From positions 1 to 54,287 of the forward strand of contig JANXCA010000004.1 in the NCBI GenBank assembly GCA_025060535.1: a stretch of 54,287 nt of DNA, in the 5' to 3' direction. Of the stretch, positions 6,676 through 16,636 are shown one piece after another. Within the stretch, counting starts at the first letter, position 1. Every line of letters begins with the position of its first letter. Under the pieces are notes generated by a model. The model had not been told where the DNA came from and made no database searches. It saw nothing but the letters and a program-made list of their open reading frames with translations. The position numbers and the translations under genes were made by a program. Origin of the DNA: Endomicrobiia bacterium (GTDB taxonomy: Bacteria; Elusimicrobiota; Endomicrobiia; DTEH01).

Positions 6676-9015
6676 TTAAAAGCTAAAGTTAAACACCCAA
6701 TTTAAATATATTCCAGAATTAAACAAGAAAAGATTTGCATCTACTCTCCTATCGGCAATCACTCTTAAATATGCTATTTCAAGTGCAATTATTAAAAGAT
6801 CAACATAATTTGATCTTTTATTTTTGCTTTTATATGATTTTTTATATTGCTTATAATATTTATCGTAAATGTAATAAGCTTCTTCTTCAATACTATCAGG
6901 TTCTAATAATTTTTTAAATTTTTTTTCATCCATATCAAAAAGTGTTGCTGTCAATTCCGCAAAATAGTCTATAACTTGAATATATTTTCTAAAGTTATCA
7001 TCAAAATCCATATCATTACTGAAAATATCAAAATCACCCGTTTGTAAAGAAACCATTTTTTCAAGTAAATACAAGTAATGATAAATTGAAAATTGATAAT
7101 AATTATCTATGTATTTTATGCTGTTTTGTTTTAAAAAATTGTTAAATTCTTCTATTAATTCATTATATTTTGCACGATCTGTAATTTCGGAAAGTTTAAA
7201 TTTTTCTCTATTTGGATTTATAAAACCGTCTATTATAGTTTTAACTTCTGAAAAAATATTATCAATATTTTCAAATTGATATTTAACATATTCTATTAAT
7301 ACTTGATTGTAATACATAATCCAATATTGATTTCTCAATTGTTTTAATTCCGATAATAAGTTCTCTTCTTTATCATCATTTTTGAAAATGTCATATATAT
7401 CCATAAGCAAATGTGTTCCTATAAATCCTTTTCCAGTTCTATTTTTTTCTAAATCAGGAAAATCAATTGCATAAACAATTAACTCTCTAATTAATTCTTC
7501 AAGTGAATGATAAGTTTTAAATTTTGGAAGTTTTACGGATTTATCACTATTAAAAGTATAATTAAAAAATTCACTCAAAATTCTTTCAACTTTAATAACT
7601 CCTGAATTATCATTTAAAGAATGGAAAAAGTATAAGTTTGACTCATTTCTTTGATTTGCTATTCTAAATGCAATACCAGATAGTTGAAATTGCTTCAATC
7701 TTCTAAATGGATTATCATTATCATCATATGGTTTTATAAAATTATCAAAAACCCTCTTATAATATTCTAAAACACTATTGTTAATATATGAAGAAAATTT
7801 ATTTTTTAGCTCATTTAAAAACCCATTTACAAAAATATCATAAGCTTTTCTCCTAAGTTCAATAGGCATTGTATAATATAGAAAAGCATTTATACCATGA
7901 CGAAAACCTACATTTTTCATTGTTAATAGCAATGTTTCTAAAGTTCTTCCTACAAAAATATAACTTTTGCTTGGACTGTTTATATTTTGTATATAGGATT
8001 TATTTTTCATATTTTTTATATGAGATATAACTTTTTTAGAATAATAGTTTACAAAAATATCAAAGATTACATTTAATGTGCTACTTGTTTTATATTCAAC
8101 ATTAAATCCACTATTATATAGCAATGAAAGAAAATAATTAATCTCATGTTTTACAAATGGACCAATTGAACTACTATCTATTTTTTCTCTTATATTTTGT
8201 ATTTCTGGTATTTTCCCTATATTAGTTGATGGTTTATTTTCTTTTTTTAATTCTCCATATAGATTTTTTAATACTATCCTTTGAAAAATATCATAAAAAT
8301 CTGCAAATATTTCTGTTATTTTTTCACTGTATACTAAGTGTAAAAGTATGTTGTGTCCAAGTTCATGATAAAGCAAACCAATATTGAATAAATGATCTTC
8401 TTTATGTGGATTAATTACTATAAAATAATGATTTGTGAAAGAAGTTTGATTGTTTGATGTGTGTATTACAGTATTATACTTTAAATCTATTTCATTCATG
8501 TTTCCTTCAAAGAAATATTTAATGTATTTCTCAAATGCAACTATGTTTAGTAAATACTTATTTAGCAAAGTTTTTAAATCATAATCAAAAATAACCATAT
8601 ATGTATACTTAAGATTGCTTTTCATTAAAGCATTAATACTTAAAATATTATCATCATCCATAAAAAGTATTAGATTTTTATCACGAATAAAATTTTCATC
8701 AATTAGATTTTTTAAATAAGGAACAACTTTTGTTTTCTGCTCTGCATCTATTATTGCTTCATCTTTTGGTATTATGTAGTTAAGATTGTAAAATATATTT
8801 GATTGGTCAAAAAAAGCCATAGAAAGAAGTTTATTGAAATATAAACCTTTACTAATAACTTCTCTTTTATCATCTTTTAACTCTCTATTAATACTAATCA
8901 CTAATTCATTATCATCTATTCTTGCTTTTGAAAGTGAATTTTTATTAGTAGCATATACCATTAGCTTTACAAAATCAACATGTTTATTGTATTCCTTAAT
9001 TTTTTCCAGGTTCAT
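6676..9015 (-). CDS. Zincin-like metalloprotein (HELGH), large
   Basis: 779 residues from the ATG at 9015. That start is chosen because AAGGAG lies at the right distance and it follows the upstream stop by one base; an open frame extends upstream into the ATPase gene. Residues 217-221 are HELGH within LLYHELGHNILLH, a classical zinc-binding HExxH helix, and ITEIFADF 14-20 residues later offers Glu235 or Asp239 as third ligand, as in gluzincin-type peptidases. The remaining ~540 residues are helical and unrecognised. The product is probably a protease or a protease-derived scaffold. It sits directly downstream of the MoxR ATPase. Maturation of virion proteins or substrate handling with that ATPase is inference. 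Confidence 0.75.
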   Translation of the reverse strand: MNLEKIKEYNKHVDFVKLMVYATNKNSLSKARIDDNELVISINRELKDDKREVISKGLYFNKLLSMAFFDQSNIFYNLNYIIPKDEAIIDAEQKTKVVPYLKNLIDENFIRDKNLILFMDDDNILSINALMKSNLKYTYMVIFDYDLKTLLNKYLLNIVAFEKYIKYFFEGNMNEIDLKYNTVIHTSNNQTSFTNHYFIVINPHKEDHLFNIGLLYHELGHNILLHLVYSEKITEIFADFYDIFQRIVLKNLYGELKKENKPSTNIGKIPEIQNIREKIDSSSIGPFVKHEINYFLSLLYNSGFNVEYKTSSTLNVIFDIFVNYYSKKVISHIKNMKNKSYIQNINSPSKSYIFVGRTLETLLLTMKNVGFRHGINAFLYYTMPIELRRKAYDIFVNGFLNELKNKFSSYINNSVLEYYKRVFDNFIKPYDDNDNPFRRLKQFQLSGIAFRIANQRNESNLYFFHSLNDNSGVIKVERILSEFFNYTFNSDKSVKLPKFKTYHSLEELIRELIVYAIDFPDLEKNRTGKGFIGTHLLMDIYDIFKNDDKEENLLSELKQLRNQYWIMYYNQVLIEYVKYQFENIDNIFSEVKTIIDGFINPNREKFKLSEITDRAKYNELIEEFNNFLKQNSIKYIDNYYQFSIYHYLYLLEKMVSLQTGDFDIFSNDMDFDDNFRKYIQVIDYFAELTATLFDMDEKKFKKLLEPDSIEEEAYYIYDKYYKQYKKSYKSKNKRSNYVDLLIIALEIAYLRVIADRRVDANLFLFNSGIYLNWVFNFSF

Positions 9016-9016
9016 A

Positions 9017-11197
9017 TTAAGCTTCTCCTTCTTTTGTTTCAACGCCATGTTTGTAAGGTTTGTCAGTTGGTTGTTTTTGTTTAATAACTTGAACATCTGT
9101 ATTTGAAGGATCTTGACCATTTTCATTTCCAGTTGGTTCTCCTTCACCATTACCAGTAAGATCTTCCTTTATTGCTCTTGCAATTAGATATAAACCATAT
9201 GCAACACCTGGCAAACTTCCAACAGTTCCTGCAAGTTCCATTATGTTATATCCAAAATCATTATAAACTTTTCCAAGTTCTTTATCAGAATAAAAATATA
9301 TAATATCTTGCTGTTTAACTTCCATTATTAAAATTGCTAAAATATTATCAAGAATTTTTCCGTAATATTCAAGCTTATTGGACTTTTTAGACATTTTCTC
9401 AATATAATCTACAATTGATATTCCTCTTTTCATAGCAATATACCAGGATCTACCACTACTAAATGGTCCTTTACTACCACGCATTAGAAAAGCAGTATTT
9501 TTATAAGATAATGCAGTTATTATATGTGCAAAAGCAGTTTCTTTGTAATTACTAACCCTACTGTTAAATGATTTAAATACATTGTTTATTGTATTTTCAA
9601 CTTCCTCTTCACTTAATTTTACCCCCAGGATATTTCCCTGTTCATCTTTTCCTTTACTGATTGATATTAAAGTTATTCCATTTAATCCTTTAGCTATAGA
9701 CTTAAATGCAGTTTCTAATATTTTTTGCATTAATGAATAAAATTTTTTACCTGTTATAATAAAATATTTATCTTCATCAGTTAGTTCTTCTTTGACTTGA
9801 TCTATATTTTGTCCTTCAATTGGTGCTTCTATTATAGGATTTACAAGTTTAAATTCATTTGGAAGTGTAAGAAGAAGATGTGGAAGTTCTTCAATAAATT
9901 CTTTTGTATATTCGATAACTTTAGTAAATAAAACTTGTTTTTGCTTTATTTTCTCTATAGGTTCTACAAGATGATCTTGGTATATTAATTCCGTAATTTT
10001 ATTAGGTCCTAAATTTTCACTAATAATGATAAAATCATATTCAACTTTGGATCTTTTATCTAAAGTATCTACCCAATTTATCCATTCTTCAGTAAATTTT
10101 TTATACTCGTCAATTGTATTTGCATATAGCACTTCTGCTGGAGGTAATGAATATTCTGAAATACTAATATCTTTTATTGAGTGAATTCTTACTTCATGTG
10201 TATAATTTCCTATGTATACAAAAGATAATCTGTTTAATATTGGTTCTGGTAATTCTCTTGCAAGAGAACTATGAACTAATGGATTTCCTGCTGAGACTAT
10301 AGTTAAATTTGGACTTAAAGAGTTATTCGCAATTTGACCTTCAACTAAAAGTTGATTTATAAGTGGCATATTCTCAGGAAATGTGTTTACGAGCTCATCT
10401 AAAAACCATACCCAATAAATAGGTCTTTTTATAGCAATATCAGAAAATGAAGGATAAAAATTTGGAACTATCATCTCATCAGCTCTTGCATTTTTGGTAA
10501 TTGTATATGCTACACCCTCACCAGCATCAATAGATGTCTCCTCTAAATTATAACCAATATCCTTTACTACCACAATTCCAGCAAGTTGCCACTGTTTTAG
10601 CTGTGATAATGTTGTAGTTAATACCCTTAATTCTAAATTTTCCATGTAGTTTATGAAATTTATAATTTCATTTTTAATTTCAGTATTAGTAGCTTCAATC
10701 ACAATTTTTTGTTCTCCATTTTTAGTAAATTTAATTTTATTTTCTTTCACAAACTTTCCAATAATATGTGAATAAATAATATTACTTACTTCCTTTCTAA
10801 ATTTTTCGGCAACAGTTTTTTTATTATTTAAATTTTGTTCATCATCTTTCAATTCTTGAATTGCAAGATTTTGTATTGTTTCTGATTTTCCAACTCCTGG
10901 TGGACCCATTACAATAATAGGACTTCTTCTAATTTGTGAAATTATAGCTTTTATAGAAGTTTCTCCATCACTATATATTTCAACATCACCTTCACCAGTT
11001 AACATTCTTTGTTCTATAAGTTTTAGTCTTTCAAAATAAAGTTTTGCTTTATCTTTATTACCACTGTTTTCTTTAAGTTTTGAAACTTCATCTACAGTTT
11101 TAAAAAACGTCCAATAGTAAGCACTTATAGTCTCAACATTAGCTACTATATCTGATATAATCGTGTTATATATACTTCTTACCATTTTTGATAACAT
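9017..11197 (-). CDS. MoxR-type AAA+ ATPase
   Basis: 726 residues. Walker A GPPGVGKS is at 98-105, Walker B WVWFLDEL at 262-269, sensor-1 VSAGNP at 301-306 and an arginine-bearing PILNRL at 319-324: the order and spacing of MoxR/midasin-like AAA+ modules. The ATPase has an unusually long insert of about 150 residues between Walker A and Walker B and a long C-terminal part (about 350-690), ending in a Gly/Asn/Glu-rich low-complexity tail. MoxR ATPases usually work as chaperones with a vWA partner; a vWA gene lies in the same operon at 25896-26960. Start supported by AAGGAGGTGAG. The zincin gene follows after one base, suggesting a shared function. Confidence 0.88.
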   Translation of the reverse strand: MLSKMVRSIYNTIISDIVANVETISAYYWTFFKTVDEVSKLKENSGNKDKAKLYFERLKLIEQRMLTGEGDVEIYSDGETSIKAIISQIRRSPIIVMGPPGVGKSETIQNLAIQELKDDEQNLNNKKTVAEKFRKEVSNIIYSHIIGKFVKENKIKFTKNGEQKIVIEATNTEIKNEIINFINYMENLELRVLTTTLSQLKQWQLAGIVVVKDIGYNLEETSIDAGEGVAYTITKNARADEMIVPNFYPSFSDIAIKRPIYWVWFLDELVNTFPENMPLINQLLVEGQIANNSLSPNLTIVSAGNPLVHSSLARELPEPILNRLSFVYIGNYTHEVRIHSIKDISISEYSLPPAEVLYANTIDEYKKFTEEWINWVDTLDKRSKVEYDFIIISENLGPNKITELIYQDHLVEPIEKIKQKQVLFTKVIEYTKEFIEELPHLLLTLPNEFKLVNPIIEAPIEGQNIDQVKEELTDEDKYFIITGKKFYSLMQKILETAFKSIAKGLNGITLISISKGKDEQGNILGVKLSEEEVENTINNVFKSFNSRVSNYKETAFAHIITALSYKNTAFLMRGSKGPFSSGRSWYIAMKRGISIVDYIEKMSKKSNKLEYYGKILDNILAILIMEVKQQDIIYFYSDKELGKVYNDFGYNIMELAGTVGSLPGVAYGLYLIARAIKEDLTGNGEGEPTGNENGQDPSNTDVQVIKQKQPTDKPYKHGVETKEGEA

Positions 11198-11209
11198 AAT
11201 CTCACCTCC

Positions 11210-14200
11210 TTATATTGATAGTGTTCTCTCAATATCCATAATAAGATTTCTTCTTGCATCCTCTATATGTAAATATTCAGACCTTACAGAATTATCTTTT
11301 ATTTTACTAATATATAATTGAAGTGCTAAGTAAAAACCTTTAATTAATGAGTCAGCATTAGACCAATTTGAACCATAAATTTTAAAATCAGTTCCAGGTG
11401 AAATTAGTGAAGCAAGAATACTTTTTCCTTGAGTTATTGTTCTTCTATAATTTTCAGAAATATTAGAAGAATAAAGAGTTGATGTTATCATCCAATGGAA
11501 TAATAAGTTCGGAATTAATAACTTACCATAAATATAATCTTCAACTATTCTGTAAACATTTGACATTATTTTTTCATCATTATCTTTATCATCTTCTTCA
11601 TCAAGTTTATACATATACATTTCCGAAATTGAAGCATATACCATGGAAGAAGCAACACATATTCCAGCAGTATACAATGAAAGAGTAGCAGGATATACAT
11701 TTGATACTACACATGCAATATTCTCTGGTGAACTTGTATTAGTATCCTTAATCGTTCTTTTGCTATATACAGAAAGAAGATTTTTCTTTCCTTGATGTAA
11801 ATATTCATCTTGAAAATGCTTCTCTATAAAATCTTCATATTTACTTTTTAACTCAGAATTAAACCTATCTACAAGATTTGTAGCTTTCTCTCTCATTTCC
11901 ATAATTTTGATTTCTACTTCTTTTATATAATCACTTAGTTTCCTTTTTGTGCTACTATTTAATTTCATGTTAAATTCTCTATCTAAGAATTTTGCATACA
12001 TATAGTTTGCAACAGGACCAAATATTATTGTTTCATTTACTGGTAAAACTTCATTATTAGACACTGTTCTTTGAATTATGTCTTGGAATAAAAATTGAGT
12101 AAATAAATTACCTCTACAATTTACTATATTGGAAAAGAATGGTGTCATATATGGATTACATATGGCAAGTTGAGTTAATCCTATAACAAAACCAAGATAG
12201 TTAAAAACAGGATTTTTCTCCTCTTCAATGTATGTATATAAATTAGTATTCTTTGATATATCCCCATTCCACTGTTCCATAACCTTTAAATATAACATCT
12301 TATTGAAATATCTCTTTAAATTTGTTCCCTGATATTCTTTTACTACATCAGCTTTTGCATGATCATATTGTCCAGACTGAGAAGTATCAGCAGTCATACC
12401 AGCAAATGCAAGAATTAACTTATCAAATATTGGTAATTTTTTATACTCTCTAGAACGTGTTAAATAAAAATCTATTTTTTTATCTTCAACATCTTTTAAT
12501 GTCTTAACTACTTCAAATATATTAAGGTTCTTTGAATTTCCTGAACTACTAAATTCTGTAAATAATGTCTTTTCAGTTAAGTTTTGAAATGATATGGCAG
12601 TAAAAGCTTCAAAAAGATAAGTATATATTTTTTTATTCAATTCCTTTTCCGTATAAATATGAGTAAACATATCTGTTATATCATAACCTATTTTCATATT
12701 AAAGTCATCTTGAACAGTGTAAGCTGTTACAATCGGATTATTACCAGCAGAAAAAACACCTGAAGTTCCACCATATTTTTCATCTTCTTTCCTTCTACTG
12801 TTGATAGAAAGGAAGGAAGAAATTGTAGAATAGAAAATAAGTGGTATTGCAGGCATATTGAAAACTGTTTGTGCTACTGATAAATATATCGGATCAATAG
12901 TATAATTTATAGAAATATTATCTTCCCCAAATCCATAGAACAATGAAAACATAAATATTGCATTATCATACATAAAATATGAAAGTCTGACAAGTTCTAT
13001 AAATTCTTCTCTTTCAGAATTATCATTTAAAACATTAAGATAAAAATCTTCATCACCAAAAATGTATTTTCTTTCAAATTTATCAAATAATTCTAAATAT
13101 CTCCCTAAAATATTAAATCCAATTTCAAATATTGCTCTATTTTCCAATGAACTTTCTACTTTTTCTTCTGATAAACTCTCCACTACTGAAAATGTAAAGT
13201 GAATATTTCTAATACTAAAGAACATTGCAAGGTCATAAAATACTTTTGCAAGTTTTTCAAATCTTTCTTTATCCATATCCTTGTAAAATAGTGTATTTAT
13301 TTCCGCAGGACTTTCAACTACATAAAAATTAATATCAACACTTTCAAGCACACCATTTTTTATCTTATAGTTTCTAATTAAAAATCTTCTTTCTGCTAAA
13401 TCAACATTATAATTACCTTTTAAATTCTCTATTCCTATTTCTAAATGCTTATCATTATCAACTATATTCATAAGATCAATTCCTAAAAGCTTTACAAATG
13501 GATTGGTAAAGAATAATGATAATACAAAACTTCTCGCTATCATTCCATAAACTTCATTGTTTCCAACTTCTTTATTAAGTTCGCTTAATGTTTTAAAATA
13601 TTCATCCATAATAAAAGAATATGGATAATTACTATGAAAATCAGTATAATTTTTTAATAAATTAGCAATTCTTTCTTTTTTATCTTTACTCATACCATCT
13701 TTAACAACTTTATATCTTTGATATACATCATGTAATAAATTAAGCATTCCATCAAACATATAACTATAATAATCAATAAGAAGGTTCATTTTTTGATTTC
13801 CTAATCCTTTATGCACTTCTCTTATTATTTCATATAAATATGATGCTATTATGTCTATTGTTTTCTTTATATGTTCTCTTTTATCTTTTTTGGCAAAGAA
13901 AATTACACTAAAACCAACTTTTTCATTATTATCAACAAAATTTGGAAATAGTGATAATGAATATAGCATTGGTATATACTTTTTAAATTCATTGTAATAT
14001 TGACTATCCGTATCTTCATAGAAAATATCAACAGGATTATTCTTTAATCTGTATGCAGAACTTTTTAATATGAAATAACCTATAGCACGATGAAATGCAG
14101 ATATTATCGGTTCAATACGTGGTATTTCTTCAGAAATAGAGCTTTCAAAAGCAAGAATAAAATCAGCAATATCATCCTTGGTTATACCTCTTTTCTGTAA

Positions 14201-14359
14201 AAATTCTTCAAAATTTTTCCCGTATTTTTCATCTATTTTCTTATCATAATCATAGATCGTAGGTGTGTCTCTCTTTTCTGGACTAAAAAGTTTATAGTAT
14301 AGATTATATAGATACTCCAAATAATCACCTATTTCTTTTTTGTATTCAACACCTTTCAT
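11210..14359 (-). CDS. Very large helical protein of unknown function
   Basis: 1049 residues, the longest product in the window, unrecognised. It appears mostly helical with many aromatic residues and has no signal peptide, obvious membrane segment or P-loop. A less charged central stretch (about 505-560, with GGTSGVFSAGNNPIV) and a C-terminal Ser/Ala-rich stretch (TAGICVASSMVYASIS) stand out. The start has AAGAAGGAGGTG seven bases upstream. It overlaps the preceding gene by four bases (ATGA) and is followed by the MoxR gene 12 bases on. Position and size suggest a virion-assembly or structural component, or a client of the MoxR/vWA pair; this is inference. Confidence 0.8.
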   Translation of the reverse strand: MKGVEYKKEIGDYLEYLYNLYYKLFSPEKRDTPTIYDYDKKIDEKYGKNFEEFLQKRGITKDDIADFILAFESSISEEIPRIEPIISAFHRAIGYFILKSSAYRLKNNPVDIFYEDTDSQYYNEFKKYIPMLYSLSLFPNFVDNNEKVGFSVIFFAKKDKREHIKKTIDIIASYLYEIIREVHKGLGNQKMNLLIDYYSYMFDGMLNLLHDVYQRYKVVKDGMSKDKKERIANLLKNYTDFHSNYPYSFIMDEYFKTLSELNKEVGNNEVYGMIARSFVLSLFFTNPFVKLLGIDLMNIVDNDKHLEIGIENLKGNYNVDLAERRFLIRNYKIKNGVLESVDINFYVVESPAEINTLFYKDMDKERFEKLAKVFYDLAMFFSIRNIHFTFSVVESLSEEKVESSLENRAIFEIGFNILGRYLELFDKFERKYIFGDEDFYLNVLNDNSEREEFIELVRLSYFMYDNAIFMFSLFYGFGEDNISINYTIDPIYLSVAQTVFNMPAIPLIFYSTISSFLSINSRRKEDEKYGGTSGVFSAGNNPIVTAYTVQDDFNMKIGYDITDMFTHIYTEKELNKKIYTYLFEAFTAISFQNLTEKTLFTEFSSSGNSKNLNIFEVVKTLKDVEDKKIDFYLTRSREYKKLPIFDKLILAFAGMTADTSQSGQYDHAKADVVKEYQGTNLKRYFNKMLYLKVMEQWNGDISKNTNLYTYIEEEKNPVFNYLGFVIGLTQLAICNPYMTPFFSNIVNCRGNLFTQFLFQDIIQRTVSNNEVLPVNETIIFGPVANYMYAKFLDREFNMKLNSSTKRKLSDYIKEVEIKIMEMREKATNLVDRFNSELKSKYEDFIEKHFQDEYLHQGKKNLLSVYSKRTIKDTNTSSPENIACVVSNVYPATLSLYTAGICVASSMVYASISEMYMYKLDEEDDKDNDEKIMSNVYRIVEDYIYGKLLIPNLLFHWMITSTLYSSNISENYRRTITQGKSILASLISPGTDFKIYGSNWSNADSLIKGFYLALQLYISKIKDNSVRSEYLHIEDARRNLIMDIERTLSI

Positions 14360-15471
14360 GTTTTTTCACCTCCTTCTTTTTGTAAATCAAAAAGATTTAA
14401 AAACACAAACTTATTACTCTCTTTAAAAAGCTCTTCAAGAACTTCATCATCATTGGTAAAAAAGTTTTTATTCTTATCATATTTTTTAGATCTTATATTA
14501 TCAATCGCCTCTTTTCTCTCATCATCACTTTCAGGAAATATAAATACATTACTTTTTTCCTCCTTTATAACTGAAATACCATCATCAAAAATCTCTTCAT
14601 TAACATTTGAAATTCCTTCAATTGAATTAAAAATAGTAATAAATTCCTTAGGTAAAAATTTCTTAACTAACATAAAAAGCCTAACAGCATCAATATCGCT
14701 TGCATCTTTATATTCCTCAATCCTCTCCCTAACCATATTAGCAGTATCCTTGTAATACTTAGCCACTATTAGCTCCGATATTTCCTCAGAATATACCCTG
14801 TTTTGAAAAATGTTCGTAATAACTATATACCTTGTATTTCGCAGTATAAGACTGTATAAAATATTTTGAAAATAATTGTATAACTCATCATAACTCTCTA
14901 TCTTCACAACCTTTTCCTTATTCAAAAGCCTAAAACTTAATATTGTCTTACCATCTTCATCAGAATAAAGATAATCAACTTTCTCACTAATCATCTCAAA
15001 AATTTGTTCCCTTTCTTCTTCTATTTTTCTTTTTTTGATAGGAAGATTAAATGAATAAATTCTATCTGAAGCATCTAAAGAAGGAGAAAAACTTATAATA
15101 TCAAAAACTTGATTTTTATTGCTATAATATGAATATATGGCATTAGACACTTTCTGTGATGTTCTATCTAATACCTCCTCTGAAAAAGTATCAATATCAA
15201 TAATAGAAAAGAAACTTTTCTTTTTCTCAATATAATACTCAGGTGTTAGTCTTTCTGTTTCCCTACCAGATATATAATAACTATCTTTTACTTCATCACC
15301 TCTAACCTCTATAAAATATCCAACAACGGCAGTTAATGACCTTAACAATGGTTTAATTGTTTCTATTAAATTGCTATTGTTCTTACTAAATTCGTCTCTA
15401 AAAATACTATTGTGTGTTATGAAATCCTGAAATAATGCAAGATTAATCCTTCTACCTGTATAAACTATCAT
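14356..15471 (-). CDS. Protein of unknown function, coupled to the 1049-residue protein
   Basis: 371 residues, mixed alpha/beta and highly charged, with no motif I recognise. It starts at an ATG that overlaps the upstream TGA (ATGA) and ends in the same kind of overlap with the 1049-residue gene, so the three genes are translationally coupled and the products probably act together. The C-terminal ~60 residues are very acidic and basic by turns (DDERKEAIDNIRSKKYDKNK), suggesting a flexible end. Confidence 0.72.
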   Translation of the reverse strand: MIVYTGRRINLALFQDFITHNSIFRDEFSKNNSNLIETIKPLLRSLTAVVGYFIEVRGDEVKDSYYISGRETERLTPEYYIEKKKSFFSIIDIDTFSEEVLDRTSQKVSNAIYSYYSNKNQVFDIISFSPSLDASDRIYSFNLPIKKRKIEEEREQIFEMISEKVDYLYSDEDGKTILSFRLLNKEKVVKIESYDELYNYFQNILYSLILRNTRYIVITNIFQNRVYSEEISELIVAKYYKDTANMVRERIEEYKDASDIDAVRLFMLVKKFLPKEFITIFNSIEGISNVNEEIFDDGISVIKEEKSNVFIFPESDDERKEAIDNIRSKKYDKNKNFFTNDDEVLEELFKESNKFVFLNLFDLQKEGGEKT

Positions 15472-15761
15472 AACATCAAAAGCTTTTTAAAACATGAAAG
15501 ACCACTAACATAATACAAAGTATCACCTTTCTTATAAACAACATTAGGATTAAACTTCTTCCTCGGAACTTTTACATCAAAATACTTCTCAATTATCATT
15601 ACTGTATCCTCATGTTTTATATTTATCATTGCATTAGAAAAAATCTCTTTAAATTCTTTTTTGAATTCATTAGTTAAATTGGTTATATCAAGTTCCTCAA
15701 CTATTATTGTCATATTTTCTTTCACCATTCTCCATGAAAACACATCAGTTATGTAAGTCAT
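15468..15761 (-). CDS. Small protein of unknown function
   Basis: 97 residues, no recognised family. N-terminal helices are followed by a short beta region (FNPNVVYKKGDTLYYVSGL). The start is preceded by GCTTTAAAATTTTGGTAT with no Shine-Dalgarno sequence, and the TAA of the previous gene is embedded in that box. An additional internal promoter in the structural operon is therefore likely here. Confidence 0.65.
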   Translation of the reverse strand: MTYITDVFSWRMVKENMTIIVEELDITNLTNEFKKEFKEIFSNAMINIKHEDTVMIIEKYFDVKVPRKKFNPNVVYKKGDTLYYVSGLSCFKKLLML

Positions 15762-15772
15762 ATACCAAAATT

Positions 15773-16636
15773 TTAAAGCATCTCAAGTTCAAAAAGTAAA
15801 GAAAAGACAGAATTATAACTAAAATTTCCTTCTTTTGCAAAACTTATCTCATAATGTGTATAATCTGTCTTGTATTCCACAGGAATTTCAATAAAATCAA
15901 CACTTCTCCTAAGTGAGAAAGGAAACTTACTGTCTGTTAGTCCAAAAACTTTATTTATACTTAAACGTGTAATTTTATAATGATTTGTAAACATACCAGG
16001 CTTGAAATAAGATATTATTCCATTACTAATACTATAATTTAAAAAATAAACAACAACTTTTCTTGTGATATTGTTTATTGAGTTTACTTTAATCTCATCA
16101 AAAAAGAAATTGTTTGTTAAATTTTTGTCTAATTCAAAAATATTTCCACTAATAATAGCAACATTTCTTGCTTTGTCTAAATCCTCTTTTAAATTGGAAC
16201 AAACAAGCACAAAAGGAAAATTGTAAATTTCTTCATATGTTTTATGATAATAAACAATACTTCTAATTACATCTCCCTTCTTTAATAATATTGGAACTTC
16301 AAGAGTGTATGTTATATTTTTTTTATATCCTGCAAAAGTTGAAAATGGTGGTGGAAATTTAAAAAATTGGAAAAATTGCCTTATTGAAGTTATATTACCT
16401 TGATTATTTCTTAAAACAAGAATATAAACTCTATCAAGAATATCAATCATTATTTTGTCATTTTTATAAACAAGAAAGTTAACGTTAAAATATGAACTAT
16501 TTTGATTACTTCCTAACTTTTTTAAAAAATCCTCTCTTCTATAAAGATTAATTTGATTTGCAAAACCTATTAATGCTAAATCTTCTGGTATCTGTGTATA
16601 TGGTTTTTTAATTTGAATAAATCTTATACCTTTCAT
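15773..16636 (-). CDS. Beta-rich putative virion protein
   Basis: 287 residues, predicted predominantly beta with short loops, unrecognised. Phrases such as YTLEVPILLKKGDVIRSIVYY and VVYFLNYSISNGIISYF suggest a sandwich fold. Its ATG overlaps the stop of the transglycosylase gene (ATGA), and it lies in a run with 17530-18510 and 18494-19198, which are similarly beta-rich. A minor capsid or spike role is plausible but not shown. Confidence 0.7.
   Translation of the reverse strand: MKGIRFIQIKKPYTQIPEDLALIGFANQINLYRREDFLKKLGSNQNSSYFNVNFLVYKNDKIMIDILDRVYILVLRNNQGNITSIRQFFQFFKFPPPFSTFAGYKKNITYTLEVPILLKKGDVIRSIVYYHKTYEEIYNFPFVLVCSNLKEDLDKARNVAIISGNIFELDKNLTNNFFFDEIKVNSINNITRKVVVYFLNYSISNGIISYFKPGMFTNHYKITRLSINKVFGLTDSKFPFSLRRSVDFIEIPVEYKTDYTHYEISFAKEGNFSYNSVFSLLFELEML

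Noticed and set aside
6676-9150. Longer form of the zincin starting at 9150
   Set aside because: The extra 45 codons lie inside the MoxR gene, while the ATG at 9015 has a ribosome site and follows the previous stop by one base.
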